64,000 bases of DNA from NCBI RefSeq assembly GCF_000517385.1, contig NZ_BAUW01000009.1:1-64000 (forward strand). Reading direction: 5' to 3'. This stretch comes from Mesobacillus boroniphilus JCM 21738 (GTDB taxonomy: Bacteria > Bacillota > Bacilli > Bacillales > Cytobacillaceae). Position 1 is the stretch's first letter; the number at the start of each line of letters is the position of its first letter. The position numbers and the translations under genes are program-made. The notes beneath the pieces were generated by a model. It saw only the letters and a program-made list of their open reading frames with translations, was not told the origin of the DNA and ran no database searches. Below are positions 37,561 through 46,473 of the stretch, piece by piece.

Positions 37561-40500
37561 TTATATTTGCAAAATTTCGCGGATATCTTCCTCTGTCAAG
37601 GAAGCTGAGCTTTTTTCTTCAATAATTTCTTCGATCACATTCCGCTTTTTATCCTGCAGATCGTTCATCTTCTCTTCAATTGTCCCGCTGGCAATCAATT
37701 TAATAACCTGGACTTTATTTTTCTGTCCCATTCGGTGGGCTCGGTCTGCGGCCTGCTCCTCTACGGCCGGATTCCACCATAAATCGTAAAGGATGACTGT
37801 GTCTGCTCCTGTTAAGTTTAAGCCGGTGCCCCCTGCTTTCAGGGAAATCAGGAAAAAGTCCCGTTCTCCGGCGTTAAACTTTTCGCAGGTTTCTACTCGA
37901 TCCTGAGGAGGTGTTTGTCCGTCCAGGTAGAAGAATGGAATCCCCTCGTATGCTAAGTCCCTGCCGATCAAGTCGAGCATTTTCGTGAACTGTGAAAATA
38001 TAAGTACCCTTCTTCCGGCAAACCTGGACTCCTCGATTATTTGTTTCAACTGTTCAAATTTAGCCGATGTTCCCTTATATCCATCCACAAACAAGGCGGG
38101 ATGGCAGCATATTTGCCTTAATCGCGTCAGGCCAGCAAGGATTTTGATCCGGTTTTTCCTTATCGTATTCTTATCCAGCTGCTTTAAGGTTTGATGGCGA
38201 AGCTTTGCCAGGTATGCCGCATAAAGCTTTTTCTGTTCAGGCAGCAGTTCAACTCTATCGATTGATTCAATTTTCTCTGGCAGTTCCCCAAGCACTTCTT
38301 CCTTTACCCGTCGCAGTAAAAATGGCCGAATCCTGCGGGCAATCGTCTTGCTTGTCAGGTTGCTGTATTCCTTCAACCCTTGGAATAACTCAGGAAATAC
38401 CACCCGGAAAATAGACCATAATTCCTCGATCGAGTTTTCAATCGGCGTACCGGTCAACGCGAACCGGTGATCTGCCTGTATGTTCATCACTGCTTTTGCC
38501 GTTTGAGTCAACGGATTTTTGAACGCCTGTGCTTCATCGAAAAAGACAGTATGAAAATTATTTTTTTCGTATAGGTGAATATCCCTCCGCAGGAGAATGT
38601 AGGAAGTAATAACAACATCAATACCCGAAACATCCTTTAACAGCTTGGAACGCTCCTCTTTATTGCCATCGATGATTACTGCCTGAATTTCAGGAGTGAA
38701 TTTCAAAAATTCACTGAGCCAGTTATATACCAGGGATGATGGACAAACAATCAGGACGGATTGATTTCTCTTCCTTACATGTGATAGTTCTGAAGCAATA
38801 TAGGTGATACTTTGAAGTGTTTTACCAAGACCCATATCATCTGCCAGGATTCCGCCAAATCCGTAACTTGCAAGAGTTTTCATCCATTGGAAACCATGTT
38901 TCTGGTATTCATGTAAAATTGGCTCCAATTTATCAGGGACATCGAACTTAACTTTTCCGGGGGTGCTGATTTCATCCATAAAATCACGAAAAGAATCCTC
39001 TAATTGCAGTATGGATCCATCCTCGAATGATTCTAGCATTTGCATACCACGAACAATCGGGATATTTAACCCTTTTTCCAAATCTTCATCCTGGATTGGC
39101 CCTGCCTTCAAGAAACGCTGGATTTCTTCCCATTCCCTCGTTTCCAGAGACATCAATGCCCCGTTGCTTAAACGATAATATTTCCGTTTTTCCTCAAGAG
39201 CTTCAAGGATTTCCCTGATATGTTTTTCAGGAATCCCATCCATTTCAAATTTGAATTCAAGCCAGTTTGTCCGCTCTTTTTTCACCTTGACACGTATTTG
39301 CGGCCGGGCCGGCTCCCTGAAAATCCGATTCCTAACGGCTGTTGTAGCGTATATATGAACAAGCTTTTGCAGCTTTGGCATGACATGATACAGAAATTCA
39401 TATTCAAGCTCTTCATTATACAAAAAATAACCGCCATCCGTTTTCGCGAAAGAACCTTCATCCAGCAACTCAAGGATTTGGTCCTCCTTGGCCATGTCCC
39501 TGATTAACAGCGAATTCACTTTCGGTTCCCTCTCCTCGAGCGGATTGAAAAGAATTTTTCCATATTGGAATTCGATTCCTGCCAGTAATCGGTTATTCAC
39601 CCGATCAAGATACAGCATTGCAATCAACGGCTCAGTTAGAAATTGCTTTGTTATGTCGCCATCTATTTGGACTTTCCCAATATGGCGCAGGCCTGGTACC
39701 ACTTTTTCCACAAAGAAGCCCATCTGGTCCTGTAAAATCGGTATGCTATCTGTTTTTGATTGCGCAAGCATATTTCTCAGTTCAAATAATCTGCTGCAAT
39801 CCTCGGTGCTGAGCTGGATCAACTGGGTTTTCAACCAAACGAGGTCATATTTATGAAGAACAATCAGATCGGAGATTCCAGCAATTTTTAACGTATAATC
39901 TTTCTCAGTGAGCTTTTCAAAATTGAACAAAAGCGGAAGCCTTTTTTTCGAAACAGAAAACCTCCCGGTAACCTCGCCAGCCTCAATTAATTTAACATCC
40001 GTAGCCTTTTCCAGCAGCGGCACTAACAGATGCCAAAAAGATGGCGGAATTATCAATATGGAGTAGTCATTCTCATCTTTCAACGATAACTCTGAGTCCT
40101 GGACGATTTCGATAAGCTTTTTGATGATAGAGTCGATATCGTTTTGAAAACAATGAAGCTTTGGGTTATAGGTGAACAAGTCAGAAAGCAATGCAGTCTC
40201 CCGGTTCGCCACACTCTTCAGAAATCCCGAAATATCCTCGATTATGATTGGACCAATGCTCATCGAGACACCCAGCATCATTTGCTGATCACTTGCTTCA
40301 ACCGTTTTGATATTGAACTGGGTATTCAGTACCTTTCTGTTTTCAAAATGGAGCTGATGGCCGCTTGTCCTTCGAGGTTCTTCACTGAAAATGTTCAGCA
40401 CTCCTTCTGCGAGCCCATTTCCAGGCCAATCATTATTTTTTATCGCATTTGATGCCCCCTGCTTTTGCTCATCCAAAATAGCGAGCAATACTGCGGCCAC

Positions 40501-40743
40501 ATGCTGGCACTCATGTTTGACAGACGCAAGCTTTGGACATTTGCACTCAGTTGTGAAACGGCCGTCCCCATTACTGGTGACAGTGACATGAAATACATCT
40601 GTCCCTGTCACAGTTGCAATCACCCGTTGCTCATTGAAGTCAGTAAACTCAACTTTTCCCGCACGGTAAAACGCATCCCCACGCTTGAAGGAAACAGTTC
40701 CGCATATATCTTTGATGACTTTTTGATTTAGTTTTATATCCAT
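37561..40743 (-). CDS. SWIM zinc-finger SNF2-family helicase
   Basis: 1060 residues from the ATG at 40743 (MDIKLNQKVIK), with GGAGGGAG upstream. The N-terminal SWIM zinc motif uses Cys67, Cys69, Cys79 and His81. A long bacterial SNF2-associated region follows. The motor domain then shows Walker A ADDMGLGKTLQ, DEAQ in TVFFDEAQAFKN, LTGTPIEN, and in lobe two LISLKAGGTGLNLT and DRAHRMGQKN. ATP-driven DNA translocase; B. subtilis YwqA is the nearest relative I recall. Role probably in transcription/repair. Single gene. Confidence 0.92.
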   Translation of the reverse strand: MDIKLNQKVIKDICGTVSFKRGDAFYRAGKVEFTDFNEQRVIATVTGTDVFHVTVTSNGDGRFTTECKCPKLASVKHECQHVAAVLLAILDEQKQGASNAIKNNDWPGNGLAEGVLNIFSEEPRRTSGHQLHFENRKVLNTQFNIKTVEASDQQMMLGVSMSIGPIIIEDISGFLKSVANRETALLSDLFTYNPKLHCFQNDIDSIIKKLIEIVQDSELSLKDENDYSILIIPPSFWHLLVPLLEKATDVKLIEAGEVTGRFSVSKKRLPLLFNFEKLTEKDYTLKIAGISDLIVLHKYDLVWLKTQLIQLSTEDCSRLFELRNMLAQSKTDSIPILQDQMGFFVEKVVPGLRHIGKVQIDGDITKQFLTEPLIAMLYLDRVNNRLLAGIEFQYGKILFNPLEEREPKVNSLLIRDMAKEDQILELLDEGSFAKTDGGYFLYNEELEYEFLYHVMPKLQKLVHIYATTAVRNRIFREPARPQIRVKVKKERTNWLEFKFEMDGIPEKHIREILEALEEKRKYYRLSNGALMSLETREWEEIQRFLKAGPIQDEDLEKGLNIPIVRGMQMLESFEDGSILQLEDSFRDFMDEISTPGKVKFDVPDKLEPILHEYQKHGFQWMKTLASYGFGGILADDMGLGKTLQSITYIASELSHVRKRNQSVLIVCPSSLVYNWLSEFLKFTPEIQAVIIDGNKEERSKLLKDVSGIDVVITSYILLRRDIHLYEKNNFHTVFFDEAQAFKNPLTQTAKAVMNIQADHRFALTGTPIENSIEELWSIFRVVFPELFQGLKEYSNLTSKTIARRIRPFLLRRVKEEVLGELPEKIESIDRVELLPEQKKLYAAYLAKLRHQTLKQLDKNTIRKNRIKILAGLTRLRQICCHPALFVDGYKGTSAKFEQLKQIIEESRFAGRRVLIFSQFTKMLDLIGRDLAYEGIPFFYLDGQTPPQDRVETCEKFNAGERDFFLISLKAGGTGLNLTGADTVILYDLWWNPAVEEQAADRAHRMGQKNKVQVIKLIASGTIEEKMNDLQDKKRNVIEEIIEEKSSASLTEEDIREILQI

Positions 40744-40869
40744 GCTCTGCTCCCTCCTCGAAGATGCATTAATCAATATTTATTAGTGTAGACTTTATCT
40801 GCTCATTTGTTAAGCAGGAATGCAAAGAGCATGGAGAATTCTCCATGCTCTTTAAAAAAGGAATGCAAG

Positions 40870-41196
40870 CTATTCATCATTAGATTCTACATAATTTTTA
40901 AGTACTGATAGTTTTTTATCCCAATATACCTCGAAAAACGAAAGCCATTCCTGCAATTCCTGAAGCGGTTCTGGCTGTAATGTATATCGAGTTTCACGTC
41001 CAATTCTTTTACTCGATACCAGACCTGCTTCAGATAACACAAATAAGTGCTTATTAATGGCCGTCCTGGTGATCGGAAATTCTTCGGTTATGGATGCAAC
41101 CGGCATCTCCTTGTCTGCGAGCAGCTTCAGGATTTTTCGTCTATTTGGATCCGCGACTGCCTGGAACACATCATGTCTCGCTGCAGTAGATGGCAT
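40870..41196 (-). CDS. ArsR-family transcriptional regulator
   Basis: 108 residues from the ATG at 41196 (MPSTAARHDVFQAVADPNRR), beginning two bases after the stop of the upstream SRPBCC gene; the longer open frame is only a shadow of that gene. Winged helix ITRTAINKHLFVLSEAGLVS with wing RETRYTLQ. No metal-binding CxC. Pairs of this kind with SRPBCC/AHSA1 proteins are very common and self-regulated. Confidence 0.87.
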   Translation of the reverse strand: MPSTAARHDVFQAVADPNRRKILKLLADKEMPVASITEEFPITRTAINKHLFVLSEAGLVSSKRIGRETRYTLQPEPLQELQEWLSFFEVYWDKKLSVLKNYVESNDE

Positions 41197-41197
41197 G

Positions 41198-41615
41198 TTA
41201 ACCCTCGATGTAGGATGGAAGTGCTTCGTTAATGATTTTATCCCAGCCATTATCCATGATTCCCTGGATAACAGTATGAGGCTGACCAAATTCCGTAACC
41301 TTATCAGGATCCCAACCTGAGTGAATTAAGGTGAACTCTGTCTTCCCTTCCAGCTCCTTCAGTTCAAACACAAGGTGCCATTCCTTCCCCCAATCAAAGC
41401 CGAGACGATTCGGTGGATCCAATTCTGTCACTTTGCATGGTGAGTCACCAAATGGACCTGCGTGGAGAATGAATTCCTTACCAACTTCGGCTTCAAATGT
41501 ATTTGGCATCCACCAGGCTTCAATTCCTTCTGATGTTGCGACTGCTTTCCATACTTTTTCAATAGGAAGGCGCATTTAAAGCGATAGTTTTACGAATTTC
41601 TCTTTGTGTATCCAT
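41198..41615 (-). CDS. SRPBCC (AHSA1-like) domain protein (frameshifted near N-terminus)
   Basis: About 139 residues. Starts MDTQREIRKTIALNA at 41615, where a break near 41571 (one base missing) leads into PIEKVWKAVATSEGIEAWWM. Then ELDPPNRLGFDWG and the C-terminal helix HTVIQGIMDNGWDKIINE, typical of the AHSA1/SRPBCC hydrophobic-pocket fold. Co-transcribed with the ArsR gene; ligand unknown. Confidence 0.85.
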
Positions 41616-41648
41616 ATTTTTAGCCTCCATTATCTAATAACACTATTT

Positions 41649-41687
41649 GGTGTCACTTTATAAATTTATAACACCTTTTAGTGTCAT
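41649..41687 (-). promoter_or_regulatory. Candidate operator for the ArsR-SRPBCC pair
   Basis: GGTGTCAC-TTTATAAATTTATAA-CACC (41649-41674) is an imperfect palindrome centred on TATAAATTTATA, followed by a second GTGTCA. It lies 35 bases before the SRPBCC start, as expected for self-regulation. Confidence 0.4.
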
Positions 41688-41737
41688 GTTAACAAAATGA
41701 ACCAGGCACAAAGTATAGTACCTGGTCCACTTTTAAA

Positions 41738-43396
41738 TTAAATCTCAATAATAATCGGCAAAATCATCGGCCTTCTTCTTGTCTTTTGGAAGATGTGCTG
41801 ACCAACTGCTTTTTTGATGCCCTGCTTAATGACATTCCAGCGATGGACATTGTCTTCTTGAAGTTCCGTTACTGTTTTCGTCACGAGATTGTTTACATTT
41901 TTCATCAAGTCCTCCGAGTTTTTCACAAAGACAAACCCACGGGATATAGTATCCGGTCCTGAAATGATTTTTCTTTCGGCTTTGCTTAATGTCAGGACAA
42001 TGACCAGCATTCCATCCTCGGATAACAGCTTCCTGTCCCTGAGCACGATTTCACCGACATCCCCGACACTTACACCATCAACATACGTATCACCCGCTGG
42101 GACATTGCGGGTCTGGCGCGCTTCTCCATTTTCAATGTCAACAATATCGCCATTTTTAACGATGAATGTATTCCTTTTTTCTACACCAACGGATTCTGCC
42201 AGCAAGCGGTGGTGATGCAGCATCCTGTACTCCCCGTGAATCGGGATGAAATACTTCGGCTTCATCAAGGTCAGCATCAACTTAAGGTCTTCCTGGTAGC
42301 CGTGGCCGGAAACATGCATGCCAGTTGAGTTTCCTAGTCCGTATATCACTTTCGCGCCAAGCATGAACAAGTTGTCGATTATTTTTGAGACATCCTTTTC
42401 GTTCCCAGGGATCGGGGACGCTGCCATTATCACCGTATCTCCCGGGTAAACCGAAACATCACGGAAATTCCCGGTGGAGAGCCTGGCAAGAGCTGCCATT
42501 GGTTCCCCCTGGCTTCCTGTACATAAAATCGCTACTTTATCAGGTTCAAGCTGATCGGCAGCTTTTGGTTCGATCAGCATGCCTTCCGGAACATTTAAGT
42601 AACCTCTTTCAATTGCGACGTCTACAACATTCACCATGCTCCTGCCAAGCAGTGCAAGCTTCCTGTTTGTCTTGATCGCTGCTTCGACAACCTGCTGGAG
42701 CCTGTTCACATTCGAGGCAAAGGTAGAAACAAAGATTTTCCCATCTGCTCTCATGAATGCTTCTTCCAAATGGCTCTCCACCATCCGCTCCGAAGGCGTC
42801 AGACCAGGCCGTTCGGCATTGGTACTCTCTGATAATAAAACCGTAACTCCTTCAGTCCCGATTCTAGCCATCTTATGAATTTCCGATTGCTCATCATTTG
42901 CGGGAGTAAGGTCGAATTTGAAATCTCCTGTATGGACAACATTCCCTTCTGGAGTGTAGATAACAACACCCAGGCAATCAGGTATGCTATGGCTAACTTT
43001 GAAGAAAGAAAGCTTGACCTTGCCAAAATCAAATTCTGAATCCGAGTTGATTTTTTTCAGTTCAGTGCCTCTTAAAAGCTTGTGCTCACTTAGCTTCAAC
43101 TCGATTAATCCAAGTGTGAAATTCGTAGCATAAACAGGCGCTTTCAGCTTCTTGAAGAAGTATGGCACCCCGCCAATATGATCTTCGTGGCCATGGGTCA
43201 AAATCAGACCGCGAATTTTTTCTCTGTTCTCCTCCAAGTAGGTCATTTCAGGAATGATCAAATCGATTCCCAGCAAACTCTCATCTGGGAACTTCCCGCC
43301 ACAGTCAATCACAAAAATATCGTCCTCATATTGGACAACATACATGTTTTTTCCGATTTCATTGATGCCGCCCAAGGCGAATATTGATAAAGTCAC
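41738..43396 (-). CDS. Ribonuclease J family protein (third-paralogue type)
   Basis: 552 residues, beta-CASP metallo-beta-lactamase. Metal ligands HGHEDH (68-73), later VVHTGDFKFD, and the RNase J end RRRPMILPIIIEI. The beta-CASP region carries VSTFASNVNRLQQV and CTGSQGEPMAAL, and MHVSGHGYQEDLK supplies a conserved His. Intact active site, so probably a functional endo/5' exoribonuclease. It is about equally distant from B. subtilis RnjA and RnjB, and RnjA/RnjB are normally found in other neighbourhoods, so it is probably an additional paralogue. Preceded by phased repeat array D. Confidence 0.85.
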   Translation of the reverse strand: MTLSIFALGGINEIGKNMYVVQYEDDIFVIDCGGKFPDESLLGIDLIIPEMTYLEENREKIRGLILTHGHEDHIGGVPYFFKKLKAPVYATNFTLGLIELKLSEHKLLRGTELKKINSDSEFDFGKVKLSFFKVSHSIPDCLGVVIYTPEGNVVHTGDFKFDLTPANDEQSEIHKMARIGTEGVTVLLSESTNAERPGLTPSERMVESHLEEAFMRADGKIFVSTFASNVNRLQQVVEAAIKTNRKLALLGRSMVNVVDVAIERGYLNVPEGMLIEPKAADQLEPDKVAILCTGSQGEPMAALARLSTGNFRDVSVYPGDTVIMAASPIPGNEKDVSKIIDNLFMLGAKVIYGLGNSTGMHVSGHGYQEDLKLMLTLMKPKYFIPIHGEYRMLHHHRLLAESVGVEKRNTFIVKNGDIVDIENGEARQTRNVPAGDTYVDGVSVGDVGEIVLRDRKLLSEDGMLVIVLTLSKAERKIISGPDTISRGFVFVKNSEDLMKNVNNLVTKTVTELQEDNVHRWNVIKQGIKKAVGQHIFQKTRRRPMILPIIIEI

Positions 43397-43515
43397 GTCA
43401 AATCCTCCTAATCCGTAATCGATTTTGTTAGTATTGCCAATTGTTTTTCCGATTATTTAGGCTTGAAGAGGAATAACCCATACTTTCGATACCCTTTAAT
43501 GAGTTGCAAATCCGT

Positions 43516-43670
43516 TTTATTGGCGGAGTTACAATTGTATTGGCGAAATCCAAATGTTTATTCGTAAATTAGAAATTTTATTCGCAAAACCTATAAGTTT
43601 ATTCGCAAAAAAATGATTTTATTCGCAAAATCTATATATTTATTCGCAAAAAAATGATTTTATTCGCAAA
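43516..43670. repeat. Phased direct-repeat array D (TTTATTCGCAAA, eight copies)
   Basis: Copies begin at 43516, 43536, 43557, 43577, 43598, 43618, 43639 and 43659: spacings 20, 21, 20, 21, 20, 21, 20. The last six follow TTTATTCG(C/T)AAA closely, the first two are TTTATTGGCGGA and TGTATTGGCGAA. The 20.4-bp mean equals two turns of B-DNA, so all copies face one side. Lies between the 3' end of hmgA and the start of the RNase J gene. Confidence 0.9.
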
Positions 43671-43705
43671 CTGGAAAAAAAGCGAGGTTTTTTCCAGTTC
43701 TTTTT
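43669..43705 (+). terminator. Hairpin with plus-strand T-tract beside array D
   Basis: AACTGGAAAAAA / TTTTTTCCAGTT, 12-bp stem, then CTTTTTC on the plus strand. No plus-strand gene ends here, so its function is unclear; it may block antisense transcription into hmgA. Confidence 0.5.
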
Positions 43706-43719
43706 CGTCAAAAGAATGA

Positions 43720-43743
43720 CCAACTCGCTCAATAGCGAATTGG
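43720..43743 (-). terminator. Probable terminator of the hppD-hmgA unit
   Basis: CCAACTCGCT / AGCGAATTGG stem with one mismatch; minus strand continues TCATTCTTTTG. It lies 11 bases after the hmgA stop. Confidence 0.55.
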
Positions 43744-43753
43744 CCGTCTTTAC

Positions 43754-44911
43754 TTATTTTTCAATCCATGTATACATATACTGGTCGTCTTCAATAGCTT
43801 TTGCTTTCTTCACTGTCTTCAAGGGACGGAATGTATCGATCATGACGGCAAGCTCCGGCGTTTCTTTTTTGCCGATGCTTGCTTCTGTCTTGCCTGGGTG
43901 TGGTCCGTGCGGGATTCCGCTTGGATGCAATGTGATCGAGCCTTCCTTGATTCCCTTGCGGCTCATGAAATTGCCTTCTACATAATACAGCAGTTCATCA
44001 CTGTTGACGTTGCTGTGGTAATATGGCGCCGGGATCGCTTCAGGATGGTAATCGTAAAGCCTTGGGACGAAGGAACATACAACATAATTATGGCCTTCGA
44101 ACGTCTGATGGACTGGCGGCGGCTGATGGATTCGGCCAGTGATTGGCTCAAAGTCCTCGATATTGAATGCCCATGGATACAAATATCCATCCCAGCCGAC
44201 AACATCAAGAGGATGGTGGTTCAGCACATGACGGTGCAGATAGCCGCGCGTCTTCGTGATCACTTCATGCTCCCCTTTTTCAGAGAAGGTTTCCAACGTT
44301 TCCGGCCCGCGGATATCACGTTCACAGAATGGGCTGTGCTCGAGCAGCTGCCCATATTCATTTCGATATCGTCTTGGAGTAGTAATCTGGCTGAACGATT
44401 CAACAATCAATGCCTTTGTCGGCTTGGAACCGTCTGTAACAACCCTGTACATCGTGCCGATTGGAATCACGACATAATCACCAGGACGATAGTTTATAGT
44501 TCCAAACATTGTTTCTACCTTGCCGGATCCATGATGGAAAAAGAACATCTCGTCTCCATCGCCATTTCGGTAAAATAGCTTCATCGGCTCGGTAATATTC
44601 GCAAATCCAATCAAAAGATCGTCATTGCCAAGGATATATTCCCTTCCACTTAACGCGTCCCCAGTTTGCGTGATCTGGTCAGTCAGGAAGTGCCGATGGT
44701 TCAGTGAACCCTGTTCCTCATATTCAGGCAGGTAGCTGCCGATCAATTCGCTTTTCACTACCTCTGTTGGCATATGGTGGTGATAAAGAATAGACTGTGT
44801 GCCAGAAAAACCTTTTGTTCCCATTACCTGCTCCCTGAACAGCGAACCATCTTCCTTTTTAAAAATGGTATGGCGTTTCTTCGGGATTTCTCCCAGCTGG
44901 CGGTAGTACAT
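43754..44911 (-). CDS. hmgA: Homogentisate 1,2-dioxygenase
   Basis: 385 residues, cupin-fold iron dioxygenase opening the homogentisate ring to maleylacetoacetate. The family segments are DEMFFFHHGSGKVETMFG, YRPGDYVVIPIGTMYRV, PPPVHQTFEGHNYVVCSF, and the C-terminal iron region DELLYYVEGNFMSRKG with LHPSGIPHGPHPG. Shorter than the roughly 440-residue animal/proteobacterial enzyme, as is usual in Bacillus. Last gene of the tyrosine-degradation run. Confidence 0.93.
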   Translation of the reverse strand: MYYRQLGEIPKKRHTIFKKEDGSLFREQVMGTKGFSGTQSILYHHHMPTEVVKSELIGSYLPEYEEQGSLNHRHFLTDQITQTGDALSGREYILGNDDLLIGFANITEPMKLFYRNGDGDEMFFFHHGSGKVETMFGTINYRPGDYVVIPIGTMYRVVTDGSKPTKALIVESFSQITTPRRYRNEYGQLLEHSPFCERDIRGPETLETFSEKGEHEVITKTRGYLHRHVLNHHPLDVVGWDGYLYPWAFNIEDFEPITGRIHQPPPVHQTFEGHNYVVCSFVPRLYDYHPEAIPAPYYHSNVNSDELLYYVEGNFMSRKGIKEGSITLHPSGIPHGPHPGKTEASIGKKETPELAVMIDTFRPLKTVKKAKAIEDDQYMYTWIEK

Positions 44912-44926
44912 GAAAACACCTTCTTT

Positions 44927-45850
44927 CTACTCTTCTATAATTTTGTTTTTCAGGACACCAAGTCCTGTAATCTCAAGTTCTACTTCATCACCCGGCTCAA
45001 GCCAGCGATGGACATCGGTGCCAAGTTCTAGGATACAGCCTGTTCCGACTGTTCCTGAGCCGATCACTTCACCAGGATACAGAGTCGTACCCGTTGATGC
45101 ACGCTCAATCATTTCACCGAATGAATAATATATGTCCTTCATATTTCCCTTAGACAGCTCCTTGCCGTTGACACGGGCAACCATTTCAAGGTCATAGCCT
45201 TTCCCCGCTTTGAGGTATTCCAGCTCATCTTTAGTGACCAGATGCGGACCGATTGAAGTAGCGAAATCTTTCCCCTTCGCCGGACCAAGTCCGACCTTCA
45301 TTTCCTGTCGCTGCAGGTCGCGGGCACTCCAGTCATTCATGATAAAAAAGCCAAAAATATGCTGTTCGGCATCCTCCGCCTTGATATTCCGGCCTTCCTT
45401 GCCGATGACACAGGCGATTTCCAGTTCGTAATCCATCCATTCACAGGCTTGGGGCCGGTTGATTTCTTCCTCGGGACCCCTGATGGCAAGGTGATTGGTA
45501 AAATAAAAAACCGGAATCTCATACCATTCAGGAATCATTTCAAGGCCTCGGTTTTCCCGTGCTGTTTTTACATGCTGCTCGAAAGCGTAAAAATCACGGA
45601 CACTCTTCGGATTCGGCAGCGGCGATTTTAAGTTGACTTCTTCCAAGGTATATGAACCATTGCCAGTTTCAATCAGACCTTTATTTTCCTCGATATACCC
45701 CCTGAATACTTCGTGGTTTTCGATGAATGCAAGCATATTGTCCGGCAATATGCCGTTTGATGCTTCGTGCATATCGACAGCCTGACTCTTTGAATTAATC
45801 CAGCCCGCACGGATTGAACCGTCTTTTTTCATAAATGTAATGAATCTCAT
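44927..45850 (-). CDS. Fumarylacetoacetate hydrolase family protein
   Basis: 307 residues. FAH catalytic-core features: PEEEINRPQACEWMDYELEI with the metal-binding Glu pair, FIMNDWSARDLQRQEMKVGL, AKGKDFATSIGPHLV, and LYPGEVIGSGTVGTGCILEL. Between hmgA and the flavin reductase gene, it most likely hydrolyses fumarylacetoacetate to fumarate and acetoacetate; by sequence alone the family also includes other beta-diketone hydrolases. Confidence 0.88.
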   Translation of the reverse strand: MRFITFMKKDGSIRAGWINSKSQAVDMHEASNGILPDNMLAFIENHEVFRGYIEENKGLIETGNGSYTLEEVNLKSPLPNPKSVRDFYAFEQHVKTARENRGLEMIPEWYEIPVFYFTNHLAIRGPEEEINRPQACEWMDYELEIACVIGKEGRNIKAEDAEQHIFGFFIMNDWSARDLQRQEMKVGLGPAKGKDFATSIGPHLVTKDELEYLKAGKGYDLEMVARVNGKELSKGNMKDIYYSFGEMIERASTGTTLYPGEVIGSGTVGTGCILELGTDVHRWLEPGDEVELEITGLGVLKNKIIEE

Positions 45851-45858
45851 ATCATCAC

Positions 45859-46470
45859 CTATTTCCTTTGCAGCTCAAAGGTTTTTGCCAGCGGCAGCGT
45901 GTACGTCGCTCCTGCCAGCCTGCCTACCGGATTCAATTTTTCCGAATTGATGCGCCCGCTTTCATAAAGTTCATCCGCTACATGTACATGAACGACCTTG
46001 CCGATGACAAGGCTGCCTGCTCCCGCTTCTTCTCCGCCAAAGTGAAGGACCTGATCAAGAACACATTCAAGGTGGACCTTAGACTCCTTGACCCGTGACG
46101 GCTTAACCGCCACACTATCGGCCTTGTTCAGGCCAGAAGCCTCGAATTCATCGACATCGGATCCGAATTCAGTAGCGCAGTCATTCATCTGCTGGACGAA
46201 CTCCTCACTGACAATATTGATGATAAATTCCTTTGTGCCTTCAATATTTTTCAGAGTATCCTTTTTTGCGCCATCTGTCCCTCTTCTCATTGGCGAAAAG
46301 CAGATCATCATGGGATTCGCGCTGATGACTGTAAAGAAACTGAATGGAGCCAAATTGGCGTTCCCGTTTTCATCCTGGCTGGAGACAAAGGCGATTGGCC
46401 GCGGCAGGACAGAGCCTTGCAAAAGCTTATAGGCGTCTCTCCATTCAAGCGTATTAGTTTTGATTTCCAT
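45859..46470 (-). CDS. Flavin reductase-like FMN-binding protein
   Basis: 203 residues with the split-barrel flavin-reductase fold: SVLPRPIAFVSSQDENGNAN, APFSFFTVISANPMMICFS, then KDTLKNIEGTKEFIINIVSE. This subfamily (flavoredoxin/DIM6) is found in tyrosine and homogentisate loci but its reaction is unproven. No flavin monooxygenase partner of the HpaB type is seen in the window. Eight to nine bases from FAH, four from the aminotransferase. Confidence 0.8.
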   Translation of the reverse strand: MEIKTNTLEWRDAYKLLQGSVLPRPIAFVSSQDENGNANLAPFSFFTVISANPMMICFSPMRRGTDGAKKDTLKNIEGTKEFIINIVSEEFVQQMNDCATEFGSDVDEFEASGLNKADSVAVKPSRVKESKVHLECVLDQVLHFGGEEAGAGSLVIGKVVHVHVADELYESGRINSEKLNPVGRLAGATYTLPLAKTFELQRK

Positions 46471-46473
46471 GTC

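Noticed and set aside
43516-43670. CRISPR array or replication-origin iterons
   Set aside because: Repeats of 12 bp at 20-21-bp steps leave no room for spacers. There are no replication genes nearby and the setting is chromosomal, so a plasmid origin is unlikely.
43898-44578. 226-codon plus-strand frame inside hmgA
   Set aside because: Long, but entirely antisense to hmgA; high GC of that gene opens the opposite frame. No ribosome binding site.
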